Part shown: positions 56,123 through 64,000 of the stretch, piece by piece
How positions within the stretch are numbered: position 1 is the first letter of the stretch
How the letters are laid out: each line of letters begins with the position of its first letter
Assembly (NCBI GenBank): GCA_017303975.1
Contig: JAFLBG010000002.1
Span: 1 to 64,000 of the forward strand
DNA: 64,000 nucleotides
Reading direction: 5' to 3'
From: Bacteroidota bacterium
Lineage (GTDB): Bacteria > Bacteroidota > Bacteroidia > JAFLBG01
Translations under genes and position numbers: made by a program
The notes under the pieces: generated by a model
What the model saw: the letters and a program-made list of their open reading frames with translations, nothing else
What the model was told of the DNA's origin: nothing
Databases searched by the model: none

Positions 56123-56545
56123 ATGAATTCCGACAACTCTATTAATTCAAGCAAGGCTCCCGAGCCTGTTGGCTTATATCCGCATGCAAAGAAAGTCGGC
56201 AATCTTCTTTTCTTGTCGGGAGTTGGCCCAAGAGAGCGTGGAACAAAGAAAATACCGGGTGTAGAACTAGATGCGGCAGGAAACATCATGTCTTATGATA
56301 TAGCCTTACAATGCCATAGTGTGTTTAAAAATGTGAAGGCTATTTTAGAGGAAGCTGGCAGTTCTTGGGGCAATATAGTAGATGTGACGGTGTTTTTAAC
56401 TAATATGAAGGACGACTTTGCAACATACAACAGGCTGTGGGCTGAATATTTTAAGGAAAATGCTCCCTGCAGAACAACTATTGAAATAAATTGTCTGCCC
56501 ACTCCTATTGCAATAGAATTAAAAGTAATTGCGACAATTAATTAA
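56123..56545 (+). CDS. RidA-family deaminase, 2-aminomuconate deaminase-like
   Basis: 140 residues, trimeric YjgF/RidA fold. GLYPHAKKVGNLLFLSGVGP (17-36) and PCRTTIEI (about 116-123), whose Arg anchors the carboxylate substrate, are visible. The stretch GPRERGTKKIPGVELD is closer to 2-aminomuconate deaminases of tryptophan breakdown than to classic RidA, but no other pathway gene is nearby. Generic imine deaminase activity is the safer reading. Confidence 0.8.
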   Translation: MNSDNSINSSKAPEPVGLYPHAKKVGNLLFLSGVGPRERGTKKIPGVELDAAGNIMSYDIALQCHSVFKNVKAILEEAGSSWGNIVDVTVFLTNMKDDFATYNRLWAEYFKENAPCRTTIEINCLPTPIAIELKVIATIN

Positions 56546-56625
56546 TGTAAAAATTTTTTTAATTGAAACTTTTTTTTAGAAATTTGCACCAGTCGTTAAA
56601 GCAACAAAAGTAATAATCGGCAAAA

Positions 56626-56868
56626 ATGAAAAAGGCATCAAAAAAAGAAACTAAAGAGAAAGCACCTAAGGCTAAAGCGGCAGGTGCAAAAAAAACTACA
56701 TCTGCTAAAGCAGATAAGAAAGCTACTAAAACCAAAAAAAGCGCCATTGCTGAAGATGACGAAGAGTTTGGAATTGGCGATGATGTTACTGCCATTAAAA
56801 TTGAAGATTTGAACACCAATCTTTATGACGATGACGATGACGAAGAGTTTTTTGATGATGGATTTTAA
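56626..56868 (+). CDS. small Lys/Ala-rich and Asp/Glu-rich protein
   Basis: 80 residues in two opposite halves: a histone-tail-like basic part (1-40, KKASKKETKEKAPKAKAAGA onward) and an acidic part (42-80) ending in a run of Asp/Glu. No signal peptide is present. The basic half resembles nucleic-acid-binding tails, and the acidic half could self-mask it or bind basic proteins. No named family is recognised. It has its own terminator at 56894-56931. Confidence 0.7.
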   Translation: MKKASKKETKEKAPKAKAAGAKKTTSAKADKKATKTKKSAIAEDDEEFGIGDDVTAIKIEDLNTNLYDDDDDEEFFDDGF

Positions 56869-56893
56869 TTTATAACCAAAAATATTTCTTTAC

Positions 56894-56931
56894 TATAAAG
56901 CCAGTTGCAGGTTGCTGCAACTGGCTTTATA
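56894..56931 (+). terminator. intrinsic terminator of the 56626 gene
   Basis: A 17-bp perfect stem (core AAAGCCAGTTGCAG) with loop GTTG, 26 bases after the stop codon. Confidence 0.85.
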
Positions 56932-56970
56932 TGTTTATATCACTCCATAAATCCTAATCCAAGTATAAAA

Positions 56971-57006
56971 AAAAGAGGCTTGCTAAAGTTTTAGCAAGCC
57001 TCTTTT
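56971..57006 (-). terminator. terminator of the tRNA-Glu gene
   Basis: AAAAGAGGCTTGCTAAA pairs with its 17-base complement around a 2-base spacer, directly downstream of the tRNA on the minus strand, with a T-run. Confidence 0.8.
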
Positions 57007-57007
57007 G

Positions 57008-57079
57008 TAGCCCATAGGGGAATCGAACCCCTGTTTACAGAATGAAAATCTGCTGTCCTAACCCCTAGACGAATGGGCC
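57008..57079 (-). tRNA. tRNA-Glu (anticodon UUC)
   Basis: A 72-nt cloverleaf on the minus strand. Acceptor arms are GGCCCAT and ATGGGCT (first pair G-U) plus discriminator A; TTCGATT is the T-loop; the anticodon loop holds TTC. CCA is not encoded. This is the only tRNA seen in the window. Confidence 0.95.
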
Positions 57080-57218
57080 TTATGGTAAATAAGGTTGCAA
57101 ATATACACAACTATTTATTTTTATCAAAATCTCATGCTGTTTTCTTTTTATATTTTTTAGTTTGGCTTGTGTATAAATGTTGTAATATTGCCACGCAATT
57201 AACAAAAACCTTTTAAAA

Positions 57219-57833
57219 ATGAAAAAACAAGTAATTATTTTATTAACGGCTGTACTAGCTAGCACAATGCTATTCGATAGCTGTAAAAAAGGAGAAAACG
57301 ATCCGTTTTTATCTTTACGTTCACGCAAAGCGCGCTTAGTTGGCGAATGGAAGTTGACTGCTGGCGAAGAAACATATACTTCTTCCAACTCGGTTTCGTC
57401 TACAACAACAAGCAGAACATACGATGGCTCTAACAGAACAAGCACCACAAACGGAAGTTCTTCTACTACAGCATATGTAGAATCATGGACATTTGAGAAA
57501 GATGGAACCTACAAAATGTCGGCAAACGGAGGCTCTGGTGCTGGCGTTTGGACAATAGAAGAATCCGGCACTTGGAATTTTATGGGTGGTGTAGGCGAAG
57601 AGAAGAAAAAATCTCAAATTATTCTTTATACTCTTTCATATAAAGAAACATCCGGAACAAGCGCCAATAATGTTATTAATGAGTACACTGCAACAGGAGC
57701 AAGCGCTACTTCTACTATAATGAAAATTGATGAGTTGAGAAATAAAAAAATTGTGTTTATCTATGATAATAGCTACACTCCAAGCTCAGGAACATCAACT
57801 TCTTTAAAAGGAACAAAAACATTTGAACAATAA
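57219..57833 (+). CDS. lipocalin-like lipoprotein (tandem paralogue 1)
   Basis: 204 residues with a lipoprotein signal (about 1-21) ending at the Cys of FDSC. Mature residues start KKGENDPFLSLRSRKARLVG, then GEWKLT, the opening strand of lipocalin-like Bacteroidota lipoproteins. Ser/Thr-rich segments (about 48-80) and EKDGTYK-type strands follow. It probably sits in the outer membrane. The next gene is a paralogue; 44 bases around the lipobox are identical in both. Confidence 0.75.
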   Translation: MKKQVIILLTAVLASTMLFDSCKKGENDPFLSLRSRKARLVGEWKLTAGEETYTSSNSVSSTTTSRTYDGSNRTSTTNGSSSTTAYVESWTFEKDGTYKMSANGGSGAGVWTIEESGTWNFMGGVGEEKKKSQIILYTLSYKETSGTSANNVINEYTATGASATSTIMKIDELRNKKIVFIYDNSYTPSSGTSTSLKGTKTFEQ

Positions 57834-57853
57834 TCTTTTAAATCATACAAAAA

Positions 57854-58459
57854 ATGAAAAAACATATTTTAACATTCGTTGCTATTTTAGGTGCGATAGT
57901 ACTTTTTGATAGCTGTAAAAAAGGAGAAAACGATCCGTTTTTATCTTTACGCTCGCGCAAAGCGCGTGTAGCAGGGGAGTGGAAACTTACTTCCGGTGAA
58001 ATGAATATAACCTCTGACGATGGTACTTCTTCAATGACTGCAGATGGCAGCACAAGGACATATACAGACAATTCAGGATTTTCTTCATCTGAGGTTTTTA
58101 CATTGGTATATACATTTGAGAAAGATGGTACTTTTAAATCAACAGAAGTAAGTGGAACCGGATCTTCTGCTACAACTGTAGTTAGAGAAGGCACTTGGAA
58201 CTTTACAGCAGGTGTTGGCAAAGAAGTAAAAAGAAAAGAGCAGATTGTACTAATTACTCTTACCAAAACTACTACCACAAGCTCTTCTTCTAGCACTGTT
58301 ACTTATACAGGCGGAGATGCGCCAACTGATTATTGGATGCTTGACGAGTTGAGAAATAAGAAAATGGTTGCTTTATTAGATGGCACTTCTACTATTATTA
58401 AGCCAACTATGCTAGCTGATAATTATACTACTACAGGAAATTTAACGTTTGAGCAATAA
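57854..58459 (+). CDS. lipocalin-like lipoprotein (tandem paralogue 2)
   Basis: 201 residues, with the same plan as the preceding gene: signal ending FDSC, KKGENDPFLSLRSRKARVAG, GEWKLT, EKDGTFK, and a C-terminal DELRNKKMV strand. It starts 20 bases after paralogue 1, so the pair is one operon. The Ser/Thr-rich middle has diverged. A very strong palindromic terminator follows. Function is unknown; ligand binding in the envelope is a guess from the fold. Confidence 0.75.
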   Translation: MKKHILTFVAILGAIVLFDSCKKGENDPFLSLRSRKARVAGEWKLTSGEMNITSDDGTSSMTADGSTRTYTDNSGFSSSEVFTLVYTFEKDGTFKSTEVSGTGSSATTVVREGTWNFTAGVGKEVKRKEQIVLITLTKTTTTSSSSSTVTYTGGDAPTDYWMLDELRNKKMVALLDGTSTIIKPTMLADNYTTTGNLTFEQ

Positions 58460-58474
58460 TTAAAATTTAATTAG

Positions 58475-58518
58475 TAAAAAAAGAGGGGTGGTTTTTAAAA
58501 ACCACCCCTCTTTTTTTA
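58475..58518. terminator. 44-bp perfect palindromic terminator
   Basis: Two 22-base complementary arms (core GAGGGGTGGTTTTT) between convergent genes; its right end includes the stop codon of the acyltransferase gene on the minus strand. Confidence 0.9.
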
Positions 58519-59823
58519 TTTTCGATATGCCTCTACAACGGCCGTCAAATGCTTTGCGCGAATAGCATCAAGTGTATTTACTCTAGAAAAAGCAGAAAGT
58601 CTCCGTAATACCTTCTTGGCATAAGAAGTAAAAAAAAGCAAGTACATTCCTAAAATCGGAATTGCCATTGCACAAATTAAAGCATTATAGTTACCTAGTA
58701 AACTCTTTATTGTCAATAGCTCTACTGTATATTGCACCAACCAAAAAATCATTCCTAAATTTAGGGCAAAGGATCCCACAAAAACATTATCCTTTACCAT
58801 ACGTTTTGTTAGCCAGCCGGATATAAGATAAGCAGGCGCATTTACTAAAAAAGCAACAGTAAAAAGAGGCACCGCCAGCACACACACAAACAAATGAAAT
58901 ATAAGATTCAACATTCCGGTATTAGGAACAAATAGTTGCAAAGCATCTTGAATATTGTTTTTTTTTAGCTCAACTAAACACGCTTCGCATGCTTTTTTCA
59001 GGGAATCTATATTCGCGGGATTTACATTTTGTGTATTGGATATTTTAGCGGCTATTTCTTTTTCCATTAAATACCCTTGCTCAACATTGTCAACTTCAAA
59101 ACCTTTATCTACAAGCAATTTGGGCTTTAGCAGCAAACACAGTTGTTTAAATAAATCATCGTTCTCGGGATACTTTTGCACAACAACAGCGCCCTTTAAG
59201 CTATCTTCTATTTCTTGTGTAAAGTCTGTTATCGCCTTTGCTTTATTCTCTTTGTAGCTATTTGCATAGGATGCAGCAGAAATTGGCTTTCCAAACTCTA
59301 CACACAAATTACTTCTAAATTTAGTCGGCTCGGAGTAATTTAATCCAACTGGCACAACTAGCACATCTTTCTCAAAATTAAATGCTTCTTCGGTATAAAA
59401 TACAATACGGGCTAATCCTTTCTTTAGTTTACGAATACGTTTTTCTTGTACACAATCGCCTTCCGGAAAAATCAATATTGATTTGTTTTCTGCCAATAAT
59501 TTCTTGCATTCTTCAAATGCTTGTTCATTCTTCTTAACCTCTGCAAACCCTTCTCTTATTCGATACATAGGACTAACACTCAGCGAATTCAAAATTCTTT
59601 TTTTTAGTGAGGAGTTAAACACATCGGAACGTGCAAAAAAACGAACTTTTTGTTTACAGGCAATGGCAATCACAATAGGGTCGACAAAGCCATTTACATG
59701 ATTAGGCGCAAACACAACCGGTTTGCCCATCGGAATATTCTCTAACCCTCGATAATGAATTCGATAGAAAACATTGTGAAAGATGGTAACAAAAGGACGG
59801 ACAAATGAATACAACATGTACAA
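58516..59823 (-). CDS. PlsC-type acyltransferase with C-terminal membrane domain
   Basis: 435 residues. The acyltransferase domain (about 30-210) shows NHVNGFVD with His42 and Asp48, and FPEGDCVQEKRIRKLKKG as the acceptor-phosphate site. A helical region follows, then about four hydrophobic segments (305-410). The family acylates lysophosphatidic acid or glycerol-3-phosphate. The long membrane tail suggests a tie to another lipid step (inference). It lies 86 bases after the dihydroorotase gene. Confidence 0.85.
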   Translation of the reverse strand: MYMLYSFVRPFVTIFHNVFYRIHYRGLENIPMGKPVVFAPNHVNGFVDPIVIAIACKQKVRFFARSDVFNSSLKKRILNSLSVSPMYRIREGFAEVKKNEQAFEECKKLLAENKSILIFPEGDCVQEKRIRKLKKGLARIVFYTEEAFNFEKDVLVVPVGLNYSEPTKFRSNLCVEFGKPISAASYANSYKENKAKAITDFTQEIEDSLKGAVVVQKYPENDDLFKQLCLLLKPKLLVDKGFEVDNVEQGYLMEKEIAAKISNTQNVNPANIDSLKKACEACLVELKKNNIQDALQLFVPNTGMLNLIFHLFVCVLAVPLFTVAFLVNAPAYLISGWLTKRMVKDNVFVGSFALNLGMIFWLVQYTVELLTIKSLLGNYNALICAMAIPILGMYLLFFTSYAKKVLRRLSAFSRVNTLDAIRAKHLTAVVEAYRK

Positions 59824-59909
59824 CTAAATTGCGCTGGCTAAATATCGGTACTAATTTTTTAATTGAAAAATATAGGTGTATACAACCCTCTATTTGTGCA
59901 AACCAAGTA

Positions 59910-61244
59910 CTACCTATCAAAAAGAACTCGCATCCCTTTTTTAGATTCGTCAAACACCCCATCGTTGTAAACATGATGCCCATTGACAAACGTATGTTTG
60001 ATTTTTGACTTAAACGTGTACCCTTCAAAAGGGCTCCAATTACATTTATACAAAAGATTTGACTTATCAACCGTCCACGAACTATTTAAATCAACCAACA
60101 CTAAATCGGCATAATATCCTTCTTTAACATAGCCTCGTTTTTCAACCTGAAAACAATCTGCCGGAGCGTGGCACATTTTCTCTACAATTCTCTCTAAACT
60201 TATTTTTTGTTGGTGATAAAATTCTAACATGGCTACCAACGAGTGCTGAATGAGAGGCCCACCGGACGGAGCTTTTGTATATACCTGCATTTTTTCCTCC
60301 TGCGTATGTGGTGCATGGTCTGTTGCAATTATATCAATTTTATTTTCTAAAACAGCATTAAAAACGGCTTGCCTGTCTTGTTCTGTTTTAACAGCAGGAT
60401 TCCATTTAATAAAATTGCCTTTTACATCGTAATCTTTTTCGCTAAACCAAAGATGATGAATGCAAGCTTCGGCCGTAATTCGCTTATCCTTTAAGGGAAT
60501 ATTATTCTTAAATAAACTAATTTCTTTTGCAGTAGAAATATGCAAAATATGTAAGCGAGTATTGTATTTAGCCGCCAACTCCGCAGCATAGGAAGACGAT
60601 TTATAACAAGCTTCTTCGCTTCGAATAAGTGGATGAAAGCGCACAGGAATATCGTCTCCATATTGTGCAATAAACTGCGCTATTTTTTTTTTAATTGTGG
60701 GCTCATCTTCGCAATGAGTAGCGATAAGGGTTTTGCACTCGGCAAAAATAGTTTCTAGTGTTTGTTTATTATCCACCAACATATTTCCAGTAGAAGAACC
60801 CATAAATATTTTAACACCACACACCGTTTTAGGATTTGTCTTAAGCACCTCATCTCTATTATCATTCGAGGCTCCCATAAAAAAAGAATAATTTGCCAAT
60901 GAAACCTCCGATGCCCTGCTATACTTTTGTTCTAACAAATCTTGTGTAAGTGTAGCAGGAATTACATTTGGCATCTCCATATACGTTGTTACGCCTCCGG
61001 CAACAGCAGCTTTAGCTTCGGTGTATATTTCTCCTTTGTGCGTTAAACCAGGTTCCCGAAAATGCACCTGATCATCAATTACACCGGGCAATAAATACAA
61101 GCCTTTCGCATCAATAATTTTAGTAGCGTTTTCTTTGAGTTGTGGTGCTATTTTTTTTATGATTCCTTCTAAAACATGCACATCTGTAAGGACTACAGAG
61201 CCTTCATTTACTAGCATGGCGTTCTTAATAAGGATAGACGACAT
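59910..61244 (-). CDS. pyrC: dihydroorotase (Gln replaces the first metal-site His)
   Basis: 444 residues, amidohydrolase fold. The N-terminal metal motif reads DDQVHFREPG (57-66): the usual HxH is Gln59-Val-His61. GGVTTYMEMPN, HCEDEP, LHILHIST and TDHAPHT follow as expected for dihydroorotase. The enzyme closes carbamoyl-aspartate in pyrimidine synthesis. Bacteroidota forms with this Gln are, to my recollection, common, so it may still be active. It starts 18 bases after the DPM1-like gene. Confidence 0.88.
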   Translation of the reverse strand: MSSILIKNAMLVNEGSVVLTDVHVLEGIIKKIAPQLKENATKIIDAKGLYLLPGVIDDQVHFREPGLTHKGEIYTEAKAAVAGGVTTYMEMPNVIPATLTQDLLEQKYSRASEVSLANYSFFMGASNDNRDEVLKTNPKTVCGVKIFMGSSTGNMLVDNKQTLETIFAECKTLIATHCEDEPTIKKKIAQFIAQYGDDIPVRFHPLIRSEEACYKSSSYAAELAAKYNTRLHILHISTAKEISLFKNNIPLKDKRITAEACIHHLWFSEKDYDVKGNFIKWNPAVKTEQDRQAVFNAVLENKIDIIATDHAPHTQEEKMQVYTKAPSGGPLIQHSLVAMLEFYHQQKISLERIVEKMCHAPADCFQVEKRGYVKEGYYADLVLVDLNSSWTVDKSNLLYKCNWSPFEGYTFKSKIKHTFVNGHHVYNDGVFDESKKGMRVLFDR

Positions 61245-61262
61245 AAAAAGAGTATTAGGGTA

Positions 61263-62012
61263 TTATATTTTTTTCATTCTCATTTTCCAAACGCCAACAA
61301 ATGCTTCCTTAAATATTTTGGTACTCATCTTGGAAGTCCCTTCTACTCTATCTTTAAAGGTTATAGGGATTTCTTTAAGTTTAAAGCCTAGTTTCCAGGC
61401 GGTGTACTTCATCTCAATTTGAAAAGCATATCCCATAAATCGTATGGAGTCGAGCGGCATTGCTTCCAACACTTTTCTGGTATAGCATTTAAATCCTGCA
61501 GTAGTATCTTTAACAGGAATCCAAAGTATTAATCTAACATACAACGAAGCAAAATAAGACATCAATATTCTGTCCAGCGACCAATCTTTTACCTGCCCCC
61601 CTTTCACATATCTTGAGCCAATTGCAACATCTGCACTGGAGTTTGCACAAGCATCTCTAAGACGAATTAAGTCGGATGGATTGTGCGAAAAATCTGCATC
61701 CATTTCAAAAACATAATCGTATTTATTTTTTATAGCCCACTTAAATCCATGAATATAGGCTGTACCTAACCCTAATTTTCCTTTGCGCTCCTCTATAAAT
61801 AGCCTATCCGAAAACTCATTCATCAAGCCCTTTACAATAGCAGCTGTTCCATCGGGGGAATTGTCTTCCACTATTAAAATATGAAATGAATGTGGCAAAG
61901 AAAATACCGTTCGAATCATCTTTTCGATATTCTCTTTCTCGTTGTACGTTGGAATTATGACAATACTATCCGGCACTTTTCTATTTGTTTTACAAGGTGC
62001 ATTAAGGTACAA
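61263..62012 (-). CDS. polyprenol-phosphate mannosyltransferase (DPM1-like GT2)
   Basis: 249 residues. A GT2 fold with VIIPTYNEKENIEKM (about 18-32), VEDNSPDGTA (about 49-58) and the metal-binding FEMDADFSHNP (about 98-108), matching dolichol/polyprenol-phosphate mannose synthases without a membrane domain. It makes the lipid-linked sugar used by GT-C enzymes such as the GT39 protein at 8161-9828. The manC gene at the right edge could feed GDP-mannose. It is in one unit with pyrC. Confidence 0.88.
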   Translation of the reverse strand: MYLNAPCKTNRKVPDSIVIIPTYNEKENIEKMIRTVFSLPHSFHILIVEDNSPDGTAAIVKGLMNEFSDRLFIEERKGKLGLGTAYIHGFKWAIKNKYDYVFEMDADFSHNPSDLIRLRDACANSSADVAIGSRYVKGGQVKDWSLDRILMSYFASLYVRLILWIPVKDTTAGFKCYTRKVLEAMPLDSIRFMGYAFQIEMKYTAWKLGFKLKEIPITFKDRVEGTSKMSTKIFKEAFVGVWKMRMKKI

Positions 62013-62052
62013 AATATTTGATAAATAAACAGAAACGAAGGCGCTTTAAATA

Positions 62053-62083
62053 TTGTCAAACTCACTATTTTAATGTACGTTTG
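62053..62083 (+). promoter_or_regulatory. promoter of the aminotransferase gene
   Basis: TTG at 62053-62055, 20 bases, TACGTTTG at 62076-62083. It lies across an alternative upstream start (62073), which argues for the ATG at 62109. Confidence 0.65.
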
Positions 62084-62108
62084 TGCGTTGCTTAAACTCA
62101 TTGCCCGT

Positions 62109-63386
62109 ATGGTAGAACAAACAACTCCGCTTCGCGTTTCTCAACTAGCAGAAAACATTATTGGCTCAGAAATAATTAGACTTGCTGCCGAAGTAAATGA
62201 AAAAATAAAAAAAGGAGAAAAAATATACAATCTTACTATTGGAGATTTCAACCCTAAGCTTTTCCCCATTCCTGCCGAGCTTAAGTCGGCCATTATTACG
62301 GCATACGAAAATGACGAAACAAATTATCCGAGTGCAGAAGGAATGATAGACTTACGCAATTCGGTTTCTGCGTATTTAAAGAAATACGGTAATTTGAATT
62401 ATGGTACGGATGAAATTGTAATATCAGGCGGTGCTCGTCCACTTATTTATTCGGCTTATCGAACGTTGATAGATCCGGATGACGTAGTAGTTTTTCCTAC
62501 TCCATCGTGGAACAACAATCACTATTGCCATTTAACATCGGCAAAAGCGATAATTGTTGAAACAACAGCAGAAAATAATTTTATGCCCACTGCGGCAGAG
62601 CTAAAACCTTTTTTAAAGGATGCTACCATGTTAGCACTCTGTTCGCCTTTAAATCCAACGGGTACAACGTTTTCGAAAAATCAGTTGCGAGAAATTTGCG
62701 AGCTTGTATTAGATGAAAACCGCAAACGAGATTACACCCAAAAGCCGTTGTATTTATTGTACGATCAAATTTATTGGGCACTTACATTCGGAGATACCAA
62801 GCATTACGATCCGGTTTCCTTGCTTCCGGAAATGAAAAAATACACTATTTACATTGATGGTATTTCAAAATCGTTAGCTGCCACAGGCGTTAGAGTTGGC
62901 TGGGCTTTTGGACCTAAAAAAGTAATTGATAAAATGAAGTCTATAATTGGGCATGTAGGTGCTTGGGCTCCCAAGGCAGAACAGATGGCTTGTGCCGACT
63001 ACCTATCCAATTATGCGAGTATAGATTCTTTTATGGTTAACATGAAAGAAAAAATCAACAGTAGACTACAGGCATTTTATACAGGATTTACGCAACTACA
63101 AAAAGAAGGATTTAAAGTTGCCTGTATAGCCCCACAAGCAGCTATATATCTTACGGCACAATTCCGTTTAATCGGAATGAAAAAAGAAAACGGGGAACAA
63201 CTTTCTTCCACTAAAGAAATAACTGCGTATTTGCTGAATGAAGCAAAAATTGCGATTGTTCCGTTTTACGCTTTTGGAGACAAAGAAACATCTGACTGGT
63301 ACAGAATATCCGTTGGTACTTGTAAGACAGAAGACATTCCTTTAATTATTGACAACATAAGACACGCATTAAAAAAATTATCGTAA
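62109..63386 (+). CDS. class I/II pyridoxal-phosphate aminotransferase
   Basis: 425 residues from the ATG at 62109, chosen because a good promoter ends at 62083. It has the fold type I sequence: NYPSAEGMIDLRNSVSAYL, SGGARPLIYSAYR, LCSPLNPTGT (178-187), the YDQIYW Asp/Tyr pair, and the PLP-binding Lys254 in DGISKSLAATGVRVGW. It resembles aspartate/aromatic aminotransferases; the exact substrate pair cannot be given. manC follows after 3 bases. Confidence 0.9.
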   Translation: MVEQTTPLRVSQLAENIIGSEIIRLAAEVNEKIKKGEKIYNLTIGDFNPKLFPIPAELKSAIITAYENDETNYPSAEGMIDLRNSVSAYLKKYGNLNYGTDEIVISGGARPLIYSAYRTLIDPDDVVVFPTPSWNNNHYCHLTSAKAIIVETTAENNFMPTAAELKPFLKDATMLALCSPLNPTGTTFSKNQLREICELVLDENRKRDYTQKPLYLLYDQIYWALTFGDTKHYDPVSLLPEMKKYTIYIDGISKSLAATGVRVGWAFGPKKVIDKMKSIIGHVGAWAPKAEQMACADYLSNYASIDSFMVNMKEKINSRLQAFYTGFTQLQKEGFKVACIAPQAAIYLTAQFRLIGMKKENGEQLSSTKEITAYLLNEAKIAIVPFYAFGDKETSDWYRISVGTCKTEDIPLIIDNIRHALKKLS

Positions 63387-63389
63387 AAA

Positions 63390-64000
63390 ATGCAAAACCA
63401 GTATTGTGTAATAATGGCAGGCGGTGTAGGAAGCCGCTTTTGGCCCATGAGCAAAACAGCTCGACCTAAACAATTTATTGATGTATTAGGAACAGGTAGA
63501 ACGCTTTTGCAACAAACATTCGACCGCTTTATAAAAATTTGTCCAATTGAAAACATAATTATTGTTACGCATAAATCGTATTTAGATTTGGTAAAGGAAC
63601 AATTACCGGATATAAAACACGAAAATATTTTATGCGAACCGATTCGAAAAAACACCGCACCTTGCTTAGCTTACGCAAGCTATAAAATACACAAAAAAAA
63701 CCCAAGGGCACTAATTGTAGCTGCACCTTCTGACCATTTGATAAAAAAAGAAGATACGTTTGTAAAAGCAATAAATTCGTGTTTTAAAAAAGCACAACAA
63801 GAAGAATGTATTGTAACACTTGGCATTAAACCCACTCGCCCCGACACCGGATATGGATACATCCAATTTATTGAATCCACGCACAAAGAGAGAGACAAGC
63901 GAATTAAACGAGTAAAAGTATTTACCGAAAAGCCGGATTTAGACATGGCTAAATTTTTTATGCAAAGCGGTGATTTTCTGTGGAACTCCGGCATTTTTAT
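63390..64000 (+). CDS. manC: mannose-1-phosphate guanylyltransferase (partial, runs off the right edge)
   Basis: The frame is open from the ATG at 63390 to the end of the window (about 203 codons) without a stop. It starts MQNQYCVIMAGGVGSRFWPM, with the nucleotidyltransferase loop GGVGSRFWP, then CEPIRKNTAPCLAYA, APSDHLI and TEKPD, all typical of GDP-mannose pyrophosphorylases. It makes GDP-mannose for surface glycans and for polyprenol-phosphate mannose. The C-terminal part is outside the window. Confidence 0.92.
   Translation, partial: MQNQYCVIMAGGVGSRFWPMSKTARPKQFIDVLGTGRTLLQQTFDRFIKICPIENIIIVTHKSYLDLVKEQLPDIKHENILCEPIRKNTAPCLAYASYKIHKKNPRALIVAAPSDHLIKKEDTFVKAINSCFKKAQQEECIVTLGIKPTRPDTGYGYIQFIESTHKERDKRIKRVKVFTEKPDLDMAKFFMQSGDFLWNSGIF

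Overview
The window looks like a chromosomal segment of a low-GC member of the Bacteroidota. Several secreted proteins end in type IX secretion (T9SS type A) sorting domains. Several lipoproteins start with a Bacteroidota-style signal ending in Ser-Cys or Asp-Cys. Promoters matching the phylum's TTG-N19-21-TAnnTTTG pattern can be read upstream of many genes. No rRNA, CRISPR array or complete prophage is present. The only tRNA seen is tRNA-Glu(UUC).

Layout. (1) 1-1.7 kb is accessory. It holds the tail of an IS3-family transposase and a two-gene unit (DUF5343 protein plus Swt1-type HEPN protein) that is built like a solitary integron cassette, with an attC-like folded site after the second gene. 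(2) 1.7-28.99 kb is mostly core: a patatin phospholipase, an etfB-etfA-bifunctional nuclease-nucleoside transporter unit, a methyltransferase/GT39 pair, pdhB, tig-clpP-clpX, an acyl-CoA dehydrogenase/apt/ComEA-like unit, an amino-acid permease, nhaD, a T9SS protein with dockerin-like repeats, an M23 peptidase and alaS. (3) 28.99-36.27 kb is a second accessory island between alaS and an OmpP1/FadL gene. It holds decayed gene ends, a PD-(D/E)XK nuclease, a Cas4-like/DEDD fusion (DUF2779), a free-standing DnaB C-terminal domain, an overlapping pair of unknown genes, an HMCES/YedK protein and a frameshifted small gene. Two copies of the motif that follows the IS3 transposase bracket the first two nuclease genes. 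(4) 36.27-64 kb is core and envelope: OmpP1, an Asn/Tyr/Trp-rich lipoprotein, proS, an rRNA-methyltransferase-like gene, rnhA-paiB, paralogous T9SS proteins, nadK, an NHL-repeat lipoprotein, phoH, a RidA-family gene, tRNA-Glu, a tandem lipoprotein pair, an acyltransferase, pyrC, a dolichol-phosphate-mannose-synthase-like gene, an aminotransferase and the start of manC.

The best candidates for an undescribed system are the DUF5343/HEPN cassette at the left edge and the two-nuclease block at 29.4-32.5 kb. In both cases the sequence shows a mobile-looking boundary around genes of nuclease or RNase type. A defence function is inference; nothing in the window proves it.
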